From Ulvibacter litoralis (GTDB lineage: Bacteria > Bacteroidota > Bacteroidia > Flavobacteriales > Flavobacteriaceae): DNA of 64,000 bases. Position numbers and translations under genes: made by a program. The DNA lies in the NCBI RefSeq assembly GCF_900102055.1, contig NZ_FNBA01000002.1, positions 310,001 through 374,000 on the forward strand. Reading direction: 5' to 3'. Position 1 is the first letter of the stretch. Each line of letters begins with the position of its first letter. Below are positions 1 to 8,449 of the stretch, in pieces. The notes under the pieces are model-generated. The model was not told the DNA's origin. It ran no database searches and was given only the letters and a program-made list of their open reading frames with translations.

Positions 1-1109
1 TTTTGAGTAAAGCCTTCTTTTTCAATAGCATCTGGAGCGTCTTTAATAGAAGATTCCGTTTCTAGAATCTCTAATACACGTTCGGCTGCCGAGTTTCCTT
101 TCTTTACATTATAACTTGCCTTACTAATCGCTTTGGCAGGAGTAAGAATGTTATAGGCAAGCCCCATATATATAATGAAGGATTCTGGGGGTAATGTTTT
201 TTCAATTAAAACCATAGATCCACCATACCATAATAATATGGAAATGGTTACAATTCCTAAAAACTCACTAGTTGGAGAAGCAAGATTCTGACGGTTTAAA
301 AGTATGTTCGAAAATTTGAAGAAACGTTGTGTTGAATCTTCAAAACGTTTGTTGAATATTTTTTCAGCATTAAATCCTTTAATAATTTTAAGTCCGCCAA
401 GTGTTTCTTCTAAAATAGATAAGAAGAATCCTTGTTCCTGTTGTACTTTATCACTGTGTCTCTTTAGGCTTTTTCCAATTCTCGAAATAATAAAACCCGA
501 CAACGGAATGAAAATAAAAACAAATAAAGTAAGCTTCGGGCTAATTGCTAGCATGGCGATAATGGTAAATAAAATCATTAATGGCTCACGAACAATTAAT
601 TCTAAAATTGAAAGGAAAGAATGTTGTATTTCTAATACATCACTAGTGATACGTGCGATGGTATCTCCCTTGCGTTTTTCAGAATAGAAGGAAACAGGAA
701 GATCAATCGTTTTTTTGTAAAGATCATTACGTAAGTCTTTTAAAACCCCATTCCGAAGAAATGTAATAAAAAACATCGCTAAATACCCAAATAGGTTTTT
801 TAGTAAAAATGTACCTATCACCAAAGCAATCATGATCATCAAGGTATCTAATTCGCCCGACTCAGCAATAGATTTGTTAGCGTAGTAATTGGTGTAATCT
901 TCAAAATAGTCCCCAATTTTCATCAATCCTTGAAAGCTTGGTTTTGCAACCACTTTTTCAGTGTTTCCAAAAAGTACTTTCAGCATTGGCATTAGAGAGA
1001 CAAAAGCTAGTGTTCCAAATAATGCGTAAAAAATATTGGAAATAATATTGAGCCACGCATAGCTTTTATATGGAATCGCATAGCGAAGTATTTTTTTAAA
1101 GTAGTTCAT
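1..1109 (-). CDS. ABC exporter, membrane domain plus fused ATPase (partial)
   Basis: N-terminal 369 codons of an MsbA-like ABC transporter; the rest lies beyond the left edge. The frame runs leftward from ATG at 1109 (MNYFKKILRYAIPYKSYAW). It shows the ABC type 1 transmembrane domain: hydrophobic segments near residues 15-40, 85-105 and 165-200, and the coupling region with ERKGDTIARITSDV, typical of the lipid A/multidrug exporter family. The visible end (RVLEILETESSIKDAP) is the linker before the nucleotide-binding domain, so Walker motifs are not visible. It should be a homodimeric inner-membrane exporter. The substrate cannot be told from this fragment; lipid or drug export is the family norm. 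The phosphosugar mutase lies just upstream (start of this gene 12 bp after its stop), so the two are probably cotranscribed. Confidence 0.9.
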   Translation of the reverse strand, partial: MNYFKKILRYAIPYKSYAWLNIISNIFYALFGTLAFVSLMPMLKVLFGNTEKVVAKPSFQGLMKIGDYFEDYTNYYANKSIAESGELDTLMIMIALVIGTFLLKNLFGYLAMFFITFLRNGVLKDLRNDLYKKTIDLPVSFYSEKRKGDTIARITSDVLEIQHSFLSILELIVREPLMILFTIIAMLAISPKLTLFVFIFIPLSGFIISRIGKSLKRHSDKVQQEQGFFLSILEETLGGLKIIKGFNAEKIFNKRFEDSTQRFFKFSNILLNRQNLASPTSEFLGIVTISILLWYGGSMVLIEKTLPPESFIIYMGLAYNILTPAKAISKASYNVKKGNSAAERVLEILETESSIKDAPDAIEKEGFTQ

Positions 1110-1121
1110 TCGTTGTGGAGC

Positions 1122-2825
1122 TTACCCCAAATTTAAATGTGAAATGATATTCTCTATTTTTTTCTGAAGCGGAGCTTCTTCGGCACCATTAACAGAAATA
1201 TAAAACTTTATTTTAGGTTCGGTACCGCTAGGACGCGCTGCAATTTTACTTCCGTCTTCGGTGTAGTAAATTAACACATTCGACTTCGGAATGTTAAGTG
1301 GTTCAGAAACACCTTTAAGTACATTAATAGCAGTATTTGCATCGTAATCTTCAATTCGAATTACAGGGCTTCCAGCAATTTCTGTGTACGGATTCTCACG
1401 TAGATTTTTCATTATTTCTGAAATCTCTTCAGCACCTTTCTTTCCTTTTTTAACCAACGAAATTAGATGTTCTTTGTAGAACCCAGTTTGTGCATAAATC
1501 TCCTGAAGGTATTCGTAAATACTACTGTCAGCTTCTTTTTGTTGAGCTGCAATTTCGCAAGCGAGTAGGGTAGCGGTTACTGCATCTTTATCGCGAACGA
1601 AACCACCAACCATATAACCAAAGCTTTCTTCACCACCGCCCACAAATTCGAGTTCTGGGAAGTCTTTTACCATTTTGGCGATCCATTTAAAACCTGTTAA
1701 GCCTTCTTTATAGATGACACCAAACTGCGTTGCAATTTTCTCAATCATTGGTGTAGAAACAATGGTAGAAGCTATAAATTGGTTTCCTGTAAGTTTATGT
1801 TGTTTTTTGTATTGCTGTAGTAAAAAGTATGTTTTTACAGCCATTGCTTGGTTTCCGTTCAAGAGAACCATTTTTCCTTCTGCATCTCGAACTGCAATTC
1901 CGAGGCGATCACAATCAGGGTCGGTACCAATTACAATATCTGCATTGGTTTCTTCCGCCAATTCTAATGCCATCTTAAGCGCAGCAGGTTCTTCAGGGTT
2001 TGGAGAAGCTACAGTTGGAAAATCACCATCAGGAATCGCTTGATCTGCCACTAAGGATACATTTTTATATCCAGCTTGTTCCAGTACCTTCGGAACCATA
2101 GTAATAGACGTTCCGTGGAGGGACGTAAACACTATTTTTAAATTATCTTTTGCTTCTTGCGAAGTATTAAAACTTCCGTTTTTGATGGAAGCTTCCGCAA
2201 AGGCATTGTCAACTTCGGTATCTATTAATTGGATAAGCGCTTCGTTTGCTTCAAATTTGATGTCTGTGTATTCTAAGGCATTAATTTCAGCAATAATTTC
2301 AGCATCTTGTGGCGGTACTAATTGTCCACCATCTTCCCAATATACTTTGTATCCGTTGTATTCTGGCGGATTGTGAGAGGCTGTAAGTACAATTCCGCAT
2401 TGACAACCTAAATGTTTTACCGCAAAAGAAAGTTCGGGAGTTGGGCGTAATTCAGAAAATAAAAACACTTCAATTCCATTGGCCGAAAATACATCGGCAA
2501 CCAGTTTTGCTAATTCTTTACTATTGTGTCTGCAATCGTAGGCAATTGCTACTTTGCACGTTGTATTTGGAAATTGTTTTTTTAGGTAATTGGAAATTCC
2601 TTGGGTGTTTTTACCTAAGGTATATTTGTTGATTCGGTTGTCTCCAACGCCCATAACACCACGCATACCACCCGTTCCGAACGCTAAATTTTTATAAAAA
2701 CTATCTTCCAATCCTTCGGGATCGTGCGCAATCATTTCCTTAATGGTATGTTGCGTTTGTTCGTCAAAAAAAGGAGTAAGCCATTTATTAAGGCGTTCTA
2801 AAATTTTAGGGTCTACGTGAATCAT
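1122..2825 (-). CDS. Phosphoglucomutase/phosphomannomutase family protein
   Basis: A 567-residue alpha-D-phosphohexomutase that interconverts hexose 1- and 6-phosphates. All four family signatures are visible: the phosphoserine loop TASHNPPEYNG with active serine near residue 150, the metal-binding loop GTDPDCDR near 305, the sugar-binding loop GGGEESFGY near 400, and the phosphate-binding loop RPSGTEPKIKFY near 532. Length fits the longer PGM2-like branch common in Bacteroidota, which usually act on glucose or mannose phosphates. It should be cytosolic. It sits between a glycosyltransferase and an exporter on the same strand, which suits a role in sugar-nucleotide supply for envelope polymers (inference). 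The exact sugar preference is not decided by the sequence. Confidence 0.95.
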   Translation of the reverse strand: MIHVDPKILERLNKWLTPFFDEQTQHTIKEMIAHDPEGLEDSFYKNLAFGTGGMRGVMGVGDNRINKYTLGKNTQGISNYLKKQFPNTTCKVAIAYDCRHNSKELAKLVADVFSANGIEVFLFSELRPTPELSFAVKHLGCQCGIVLTASHNPPEYNGYKVYWEDGGQLVPPQDAEIIAEINALEYTDIKFEANEALIQLIDTEVDNAFAEASIKNGSFNTSQEAKDNLKIVFTSLHGTSITMVPKVLEQAGYKNVSLVADQAIPDGDFPTVASPNPEEPAALKMALELAEETNADIVIGTDPDCDRLGIAVRDAEGKMVLLNGNQAMAVKTYFLLQQYKKQHKLTGNQFIASTIVSTPMIEKIATQFGVIYKEGLTGFKWIAKMVKDFPELEFVGGGEESFGYMVGGFVRDKDAVTATLLACEIAAQQKEADSSIYEYLQEIYAQTGFYKEHLISLVKKGKKGAEEISEIMKNLRENPYTEIAGSPVIRIEDYDANTAINVLKGVSEPLNIPKSNVLIYYTEDGSKIAARPSGTEPKIKFYISVNGAEEAPLQKKIENIISHLNLG

Positions 2826-2878
2826 TCTTTGGTATTAGTGGTTTTTTGCGCAAAATATAGACGCAAAAATAACGAAAC

Positions 2879-3838
2879 TTACTCTTTTTGAGTAACGTTT
2901 AACCGCTCTTTAATAATGTAGTTTTTAGCATCTTTCTTGCTTCTTAGGATTAATTCGCCTAAAAAACCAGCTAAAAATAATTGCGATCCTAAAATCATTG
3001 CGGTTAATGCAATGTAAAATTGTGGTCGCTCAGTGATTAATCTGCCGTAGGGGTTAATAAACAACTTGTCGATTCCTAGATAAATAGCAAGGCAAAAGCC
3101 TATAAATAAGGTGACAGCTCCCCAGGCTCCAAAAAGGTGCATGGGACGTTTTCCGAAACGGGAAAGAAACCAAATGGTAATTAAGTCTAAAAAGCCTCTT
3201 ACAAAACGTTCTGCTCCAAATTTTGTCGTTCCGTATTTGCGGGCTTGATGCTGTACTACTTTTTCGCCAATATTACTAAAACCTGCATTTTTAGCAAGTA
3301 CAGGGATGTAACGATGCATGTCTCCCGTTACTTCAATCGTTTTTACCACTTCACTTTTGTAGGCTTTGAGGCCACAGTTAAAGTCGTTTAACGAGACACC
3401 AGATGTTTTTCTAGCGGCAAAATTGAATAGTTTTGAAGGTAAATTTTTACTGAGTACAGAATCGTAGCGTTTCTTTTTCCAACCGGAAACAAGATCGTAC
3501 CCATCTTTTACAATCATGTTATATAACTCAGGGATTTCTTCAGGGTTGTCCTGTAAGTCGGCATCCATGGTAATTACAACATCTCCTTTGGTTACCGCAA
3601 AACCTGCATGCAGCGCTTGTGACTTTCCGAAGTTTTTCAAAAAGCAAATTCCTTTTACCTCTGTATGCTCTTTTGAAAGGGCTTCAATAAGCTCCCAAGA
3701 AGTATCGGTGCTTCCATCGTCGATAAAAATCAACTCATATAAAAAACCATTGGATTGCATAACTTTTGCAATCCAATGGTATAATTCGTTTATTGACTCT
3801 TCCTCATTGAGTAGAGGAATAACGATAGATAAATTCAT
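2879..3838 (-). CDS. Glycosyltransferase family 2, DPM1/GtrB-like, membrane-anchored
   Basis: A 319-residue GT-A fold glycosyltransferase. The N-terminus (LSIVIPLLNEEESINEL) and the metal/nucleotide motif DADLQDNPEEIPEL near residue 95 mark the polyprenyl-phosphate hexosyltransferase branch. Two hydrophobic segments near residues 235-260 and 275-300 anchor the C-terminus in the inner membrane, as in GtrB and PglH-like enzymes. Known members load glucose, mannose or aminoarabinose onto undecaprenyl phosphate. The gene lies 53 bp upstream of the phosphosugar mutase in transcription order and 8 bp downstream of the DUF4199 gene, so an operon is likely. The acceptor is inferred from the family only. 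Confidence 0.93.
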   Translation of the reverse strand: MNLSIVIPLLNEEESINELYHWIAKVMQSNGFLYELIFIDDGSTDTSWELIEALSKEHTEVKGICFLKNFGKSQALHAGFAVTKGDVVITMDADLQDNPEEIPELYNMIVKDGYDLVSGWKKKRYDSVLSKNLPSKLFNFAARKTSGVSLNDFNCGLKAYKSEVVKTIEVTGDMHRYIPVLAKNAGFSNIGEKVVQHQARKYGTTKFGAERFVRGFLDLITIWFLSRFGKRPMHLFGAWGAVTLFIGFCLAIYLGIDKLFINPYGRLITERPQFYIALTAMILGSQLFLAGFLGELILRSKKDAKNYIIKERLNVTQKE

Positions 3839-3846
3839 TTAGTAGT

Positions 3847-4374
3847 TTAGATAGTTGGACGATTGTTTTTCATTACAAGTCCTGAAATTAATGCAATAAT
3901 AAATCCGAAGAAAAGAGAGGCAATAATACCTATTGCAACCATAATTCCTGGGCTCATCATTTTTTCTGCCATACCAAGTCCCATTTCCATTTGCTCTTCG
4001 GTCATGTTTGGATTTTGCTCGATCATTTTAACGCGAGACGCTTCTAACATATTGACCACAAAATCGGGTTCGATTATTGTAACAAATATATAGGTAAAGA
4101 TAGAACCTATAATTCCAGCAATTAATGCAATGGCCAATCCAGTTTTCAGTGCTTCCGCAAGAGATAAAAATCCGTCGTTGTCTTTTTTAAATGTTTTAAT
4201 TCCGTAAACAATAGCGGCAATTGTTGCGGCGAAGTTTAATACACTTTGCCACCAAGGCTGTTCGTACGTCATTCCTGTAGCATAGACGATTACAGAGACG
4301 AAGATGGTTGCTAATGCTAAAACAATCCCATAGGGAATAGCGATTTTTTTTACAGATGCGGTTTGTGTTTCCAT
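3847..4374 (-). CDS. DUF4199 domain membrane protein
   Basis: A 175-residue protein with four predicted transmembrane helices (about residues 12-32, 42-62, 75-100 and 142-168) and a polar, methionine-rich loop between helices 3 and 4 (NPNMTEEQMEMGLGMAEKMM). This is the pattern of DUF4199, a Bacteroidota family without known function. In this group it is often found next to a GtrB-like glycosyltransferase, as here, so a role in handling polyprenyl-linked sugars is possible but unproven. A TATCTTTG box on the minus strand at 4407-4414 is its likely -7 promoter element, so it is probably the first gene of the leftward operon. Confidence 0.85.
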   Translation of the reverse strand: METQTASVKKIAIPYGIVLALATIFVSVIVYATGMTYEQPWWQSVLNFAATIAAIVYGIKTFKKDNDGFLSLAEALKTGLAIALIAGIIGSIFTYIFVTIIEPDFVVNMLEASRVKMIEQNPNMTEEQMEMGLGMAEKMMSPGIMVAIGIIASLFFGFIIALISGLVMKNNRPTI

Positions 4375-4550
4375 ATTTATTATTTTTGGTTTGGCTAGTT
4401 AGTAAACAAAGATAGCAAAACGTTACATAATCTTTGTGGAGAGTTTCATCTTTTGTGTACGAAAGGGTAGTAATAGCTTCGTTTTACGCGATTAAACGAG
4501 CATTATTTTTCGATCTGTATCTTTTCAGAATAAAAAAATGAAATAAATTA

Positions 4551-4580
4551 TTGCAAGTATGTAATTAATACTTAAATTTG
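4551..4580 (+). promoter_or_regulatory. Bacteroidota promoter of rpmE2
   Basis: TTG at 4551-4553 and TAAATTTG at 4573-4580, separated by 19 bp, match the Bacteroidota -33/-7 consensus. Transcription should begin near 4587, giving a leader of about 40 nt before the L31 start codon. Confidence 0.8.
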
Positions 4581-4629
4581 CACCCTCAATCCTTGAATTA
4601 TGGGAGCGACAATTTAAAACATAGATACA

Positions 4630-4881
4630 ATGAAAAAAGGAATCCATCCTGAAAATTATAGATTAGTAGCATTTAAAGACATGTCTAACGAAGACGTTTT
4701 TATTACTAAATCTACCGCTAATACAAAGGAAACTTTAGAAGTAGATGGCGTTGAGTACCCATTAGTAAAAATGGAGATCTCTAGAACATCTCACCCATTT
4801 TATACTGGTAAATCTAAACTTATCGATACTGCAGGACGTATTGACAAGTTCAAAACGAAATACGCGAAATTTAAAAAATAA
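4630..4881 (+). CDS. rpmE2: 50S ribosomal protein L31, type B
   Basis: An 83-residue L31 of the type B class, starting [20 protein letters not shown] and containing the conserved [20 protein letters not shown] segment. It lacks the CxxC zinc ligands of type A L31, as expected for type B; in many bacteria the zinc-free form replaces the zinc form under zinc limitation, but flavobacteria often have only this one. It is monocistronic: its own promoter lies just upstream and a strong terminator 52 bp downstream. Confidence 0.97.
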   Translation: MKKGIHPENYRLVAFKDMSNEDVFITKSTANTKETLEVDGVEYPLVKMEISRTSHPFYTGKSKLIDTAGRIDKFKTKYAKFKK

Positions 4882-4932
4882 ATTTCGATTGCCTAAAAAG
4901 TTGCAACAAGTAACTTTTGGGAAACAACTACT

Positions 4933-4963
4933 AAAGCCTTCGAGAAATCGTAGGCTTTTTTTT
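4933..4963 (+). terminator. Rho-independent terminator after rpmE2
   Basis: Stem AAAGCCT (4933-4939) with AGGCTTT (4952-4958), followed by a T-run to 4963. Confidence 0.85.
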
Positions 4964-4975
4964 GTGGCAACCTAT

Positions 4976-5004
4976 CTTGCACCAAAACTTCTTTAGTATC
5001 TTTA
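4976..5004 (+). promoter_or_regulatory. Likely promoter of the GlmU-like gene
   Basis: TTG at 4976-4978, 18 bp, then TATCTTTA at 4997-5004. The last base of the -7 box departs from the TAnnTTTG consensus. The predicted start of transcription is about 25 nt before the ATG at 5035. Confidence 0.5.
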
Positions 5005-5034
5005 ACGCTCAAAGTATCAATTAAAATTACGTAG

Positions 5035-6210
5035 ATGAATTACATTCTTTTTGACGGAACAGTTCGAAACCAATTATTACCCTTCACATTTACACGCCCA
5101 GTTGCCGATATTCGTGTTGGGATTTTGACCATTCGTGAAAAATGGGAGCGATTGTTAGGTTCTACAACCACTACAGTTACCGAAGAGTATCTTTCAGAAA
5201 AATATCCAATGGTCGAGTTGGAGCAAAATGTACTTATTAATGCTTCTTTTCTTCCTTCGGAAAATTTAGTACAGCTCATTAAAAAGCTTTCAGAAAATCA
5301 AGCTATTTTTTATAAAGACGAGCCACTTGCCTTTTTTTCTACGGAAGATCAAGAAATCGATTTTGATACTTTTGATGTTGTTGAGTATACGCAGGACGAT
5401 GTGCTTCGCATTGAGCATACTTGGGATTTATTTTCAAAAAATGCGGAAGCCATTCAAAGAGATTTTGAAATGCTAACGGAAGGAAGGGAATCGCAACCCA
5501 TTCCTGAATATACAGTCGCTTTTCACAAAGAAAATATATTTATAGAAGAGGGTGCAAAACTACCTTTATGTTCTCTTAACGCTACAGATGGCCCAATTTA
5601 TATTGGTAAAGATGCCGAAATTATGGAAGGTGCCATGATTCGCGGACCTTTTGCACTCTGCGAACATGCAACCGTAAAAATGGGCGCTAAAATCTACGGT
5701 GGAACAACTATTGGACCGCATAGTAAAGTAGGTGGAGAAGTCAGTAATTCTGTGATTTTTGGCTTTTCAAACAAAGGGCACGATGGTTTCTTGGGGAATT
5801 CGGTATTGGGAGAGTGGTGTAATTTAGGTGCCGATTCCAATAACTCGAACCTTAAAAATAACTATGCAGAAGTACGTCTTTGGGATTATGAAACAGAAGG
5901 TTTTGCGCGAACAGGCTTGCAATTTTGTGGACTTATGATGGGAGATCACAGTAAATGCGGAATTAACACCATGTTTAATACAGGAACTGTGGTTGGAGTG
6001 AGTTCAAATATCTTCGGAAGCGGATTTCCACGTAATTTTGTTCCTAGTTTTAGTTGGGGTGGAAGCGCTGGAATGACAACCTATTTAACCAAAAAAGCAT
6101 TTGAAGTTGCAAAAGTGGTTATGTCTAGACGCGCGCTCGAATTTACAGAAGTTGATGCGAATATCTTAACTCATATTTTTGAAGAAACGGCCAAGTGGCG
6201 CAGAGATTAA
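5035..6210 (+). CDS. GlmU-like sugar nucleotidyltransferase/acetyltransferase
   Basis: A 391-residue protein of the Bacteroidota family annotated as putative UDP-GlcNAc diphosphorylase/glucosamine-1-phosphate N-acetyltransferase. The N-terminal third has the divergent nucleotidyltransferase signature (LLPFTFTRPVADIRVGILTI) and lacks the classical LxxGxGTRM loop. From about residue 180 a left-handed beta-helix of hexapeptide repeats follows (GPIYIGKDAEIMEGAMIRGP, CGINTMFNTGTVVGV). The family is thought to make UDP-GlcNAc in groups without a standard GlmU; this is family knowledge, and the activity of this protein is inferred. It stands alone between the rpmE2 terminator and convergent leftward genes. 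Confidence 0.85.
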   Translation: MNYILFDGTVRNQLLPFTFTRPVADIRVGILTIREKWERLLGSTTTTVTEEYLSEKYPMVELEQNVLINASFLPSENLVQLIKKLSENQAIFYKDEPLAFFSTEDQEIDFDTFDVVEYTQDDVLRIEHTWDLFSKNAEAIQRDFEMLTEGRESQPIPEYTVAFHKENIFIEEGAKLPLCSLNATDGPIYIGKDAEIMEGAMIRGPFALCEHATVKMGAKIYGGTTIGPHSKVGGEVSNSVIFGFSNKGHDGFLGNSVLGEWCNLGADSNNSNLKNNYAEVRLWDYETEGFARTGLQFCGLMMGDHSKCGINTMFNTGTVVGVSSNIFGSGFPRNFVPSFSWGGSAGMTTYLTKKAFEVAKVVMSRRALEFTEVDANILTHIFEETAKWRRD

Positions 6211-6211
6211 G

Positions 6212-6511
6212 CTAATTTACATTTAAATAGTCGGAGCTAAGTATAAATTTGAATATGGAAGGCGCAGCTAGAATAATGAGCAGCACGATAATCGAAGTTA
6301 TGAGGATAAGAAGCTTCTTTTTGCGTTTTTGAAGTGCTTTTTCTTTAAAGACTTTTTTCTGAAAAGCCGCGTACTCATACGTTTTCATTTCTTTATGGTC
6401 TTCAAAGGTGCCAAATGTACTATTGAAAGACTGATTTTTATCAAATGGAGTTTCTCGTTTTCGTACAAATAGTTTATGTCCTGCCCGTGTTCCTGTGCTT
6501 TTATACTTCAT
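6212..6511 (-). CDS. Small single-pass membrane protein, unknown function
   Basis: A 99-residue protein with a basic, polar N-terminal two thirds and one hydrophobic helix near residues 67-88 (LLILITSIIVLLIILAAPSI) preceded by KKRKKK, so the N-terminus should face the cytoplasm. I recognise no domain. The gene ends 1 bp after the convergent GlmU-like gene and starts 66 bp from the stop of the oligopeptide-binding gene, with which it may be cotranscribed. Similar short proteins are common in flavobacteria without assigned function. Confidence 0.65.
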   Translation of the reverse strand: MKYKSTGTRAGHKLFVRKRETPFDKNQSFNSTFGTFEDHKEMKTYEYAAFQKKVFKEKALQKRKKKLLILITSIIVLLIILAAPSIFKFILSSDYLNVN

Positions 6512-6577
6512 AGGCTTTTATTTATTAGACGGGGAGTAAAGCGTTCTGTTACAATTTAAGTTAAAGTAATCGAACCC

Positions 6578-8197
6578 TTATTTTGCTTTCTTCACACGTT
6601 TTAATACCAAAAAGTTCTGCGGATTACTACCCAAACCGCTTACTTTTTTATTCACAAAACGTACTGCCATATCGTAAAACAAAGGTACTACAGGAGCTTC
6701 TTGTATTACAATTGAATCCATTTGGGTGTATAAAGCTTTTCGATCATCAATGTTAGAAATTCCTTGTGCTTTTACATATAAACTATCGAAAGTCTCATTT
6801 TTAAAGTGTGTGTAGTTGGGGCCGTCGGGTGTAAAGTTCGGACTGTAAAACAACGATAAGTAATTTTCGGCATCAGGATAATCTGCCACCCAGCTAGCGC
6901 GAAATATGTCCAATTCGCCCGTAGATTTCATTTGGCGAAGCGTAGAAGGTGGCATTACATCTATGGTAACCTTAATGCCAATTTTTTCAAGTTCTCGTTG
7001 TATAAATTCGCATAAATCTAAATACTGACTGTTGGTTCCGATGTTTATTTCTGGAGTTGCATCGCCCGTTTCTTGTGTGTATTGCGCAATTAGCTCGCGT
7101 GCTTTTTCGGGTTGGTACGAATAGCCATCAATGGCTTCGAACCCTGGTAATCCCTTCGGAATAAAGCCGTTTACAGCTGGAATTCCCATGCCATTTCTAA
7201 GGTAAGTAACCATTTTCACGCGATCAAAACCGTAATTAATAGCTTGTCGAAGTGTTTTTGAAGTAATCTCTGGCGATTCTGTATCTAAAAAAAAACCTAA
7301 GTATTCTGTGTTCAAGAAAGGACCTGTGTTTAGCTGAAGCTTGTCTTTGTATTTTTCTTGTAGCTTTCCGTGGGTGGTTACCAATTCGTCTTTATACGAA
7401 CTGTCAAGTCCTGAGATAAAATCAATTTTCCCTTGTACAAGCTGTAAAAACTCACTTTGCTTGTCGGGTAAAAATGTAACAGCCACCGCTTCTAAGTACG
7501 GAAGTTGGTTTCCTTGTTCGTCTTTTTCAAAGTACAACGGATTTTTCCGAAGCACTAATTTTACATTTTCTTCCCATAATTTAAACTGAAAAGGACCAGT
7601 TCCTACCGGATTTCTTCGGAATTCACTACCGTAATGAGTAACGGCTTCTTGAGCAACCACCGAGCAATAGCGCATGGAAAGTAACCCTAAAAAAGGAGGG
7701 AAAGGCTGTTTAAGCTGAATGGTAAATGTCGTGTCATTTTCGGCACGATAGCTATGTACGTTCTGAAGCACCCAACTTCCTGAAGAAGCGACCTTCTCGT
7801 CGAGCAAGCGATCAAAACTATAGGTAAAATCGGAAGCGACTACCGTACGAGTAGAATCTTGAGAATTGACGGCAAATACTTTGTTTTTATGAAAATACAC
7901 ATCGTTACGAAGTGTGAATGTATAGGTGTTTGTGGTGTCGTTTACCGTCCAACTTTTTGCAATATCGGGTTGTATGTTTAGTGCATCGTCCAATTGTACC
8001 AATCCATTGTACAATTGATTGGTAGGCCAAATACTTTGCGGATTCCGAGCAAAGGCAGGATCTAGAGTAGGGATATTGCTGTGTTCGTTATATCTAAAAA
8101 TTAAGTGATCTTTATTTTTAGTTGCTTCAGTTTCGCACGAATAGAAGCTAAAAATGACACTAATTATAAATAAAAAAGAAAGATGTTTTTGTATCAA
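6578..8197 (-). CDS. Oligopeptide-binding lipoprotein (SBP family 5)
   Basis: A 539-residue extracellular solute-binding protein of the DppA/OppA type. I use the TTG at 8197 rather than the ATG at 8296: it gives a clean lipoprotein signal (MIQKHLSFLFIISVIFSFYS then C), while the longer frame puts 33 odd residues before it. Family features are the start of the mature domain (NIPTLDPAFARNP, IAKSWTVNDT), the RNPVGTGPFQFKLWE segment, and the ending in which dipeptide-binding proteins read VPLFYD. It should bind peptides at the outer face of the inner membrane. No permease or ATPase gene is nearby, so its partner must be elsewhere or it has a sensory or recycling role (inference). Confidence 0.88.
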   Translation of the reverse strand: MIQKHLSFLFIISVIFSFYSCETEATKNKDHLIFRYNEHSNIPTLDPAFARNPQSIWPTNQLYNGLVQLDDALNIQPDIAKSWTVNDTTNTYTFTLRNDVYFHKNKVFAVNSQDSTRTVVASDFTYSFDRLLDEKVASSGSWVLQNVHSYRAENDTTFTIQLKQPFPPFLGLLSMRYCSVVAQEAVTHYGSEFRRNPVGTGPFQFKLWEENVKLVLRKNPLYFEKDEQGNQLPYLEAVAVTFLPDKQSEFLQLVQGKIDFISGLDSSYKDELVTTHGKLQEKYKDKLQLNTGPFLNTEYLGFFLDTESPEITSKTLRQAINYGFDRVKMVTYLRNGMGIPAVNGFIPKGLPGFEAIDGYSYQPEKARELIAQYTQETGDATPEINIGTNSQYLDLCEFIQRELEKIGIKVTIDVMPPSTLRQMKSTGELDIFRASWVADYPDAENYLSLFYSPNFTPDGPNYTHFKNETFDSLYVKAQGISNIDDRKALYTQMDSIVIQEAPVVPLFYDMAVRFVNKKVSGLGSNPQNFLVLKRVKKAK

Positions 8198-8399
8198 AAT
8201 ATATGGTTTGCTAACTACATACGAATATATTGGTTTAAATCTTCTTTCTGAAACTTTTAAAGACCATCTGCTTATTTTTGAGGGATAAAATTGCAATTAT
8301 AAAAGATGCCTTTTTGAAATTTGAACAATTGACACCTTTGTTTTTCTATAAGTTATTATTTATGAGAGTTTTAATGTTGTGTAGCTAATTCTTCTAGAG

Positions 8400-8430
8400 T
8401 TGAAAGAACCAAATATAGTTTGTACTTTTG
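8400..8430 (+). promoter_or_regulatory. Bacteroidota promoter of mtaB
   Basis: TTG at 8400-8402 and TACTTTTG at 8423-8430 with 20 bp between them. The box lies inside the longest open frame (which begins at 8420), which rules out the earlier start and supports ATG 8450. Confidence 0.75.
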
Positions 8431-8449
8431 CAAGCCTTTTAATACGCCC

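Noticed and set aside
8420-8449. Upstream extension of mtaB
   Set aside because: A promoter -7 box (8423-8430) lies within it, so it would not be transcribed.
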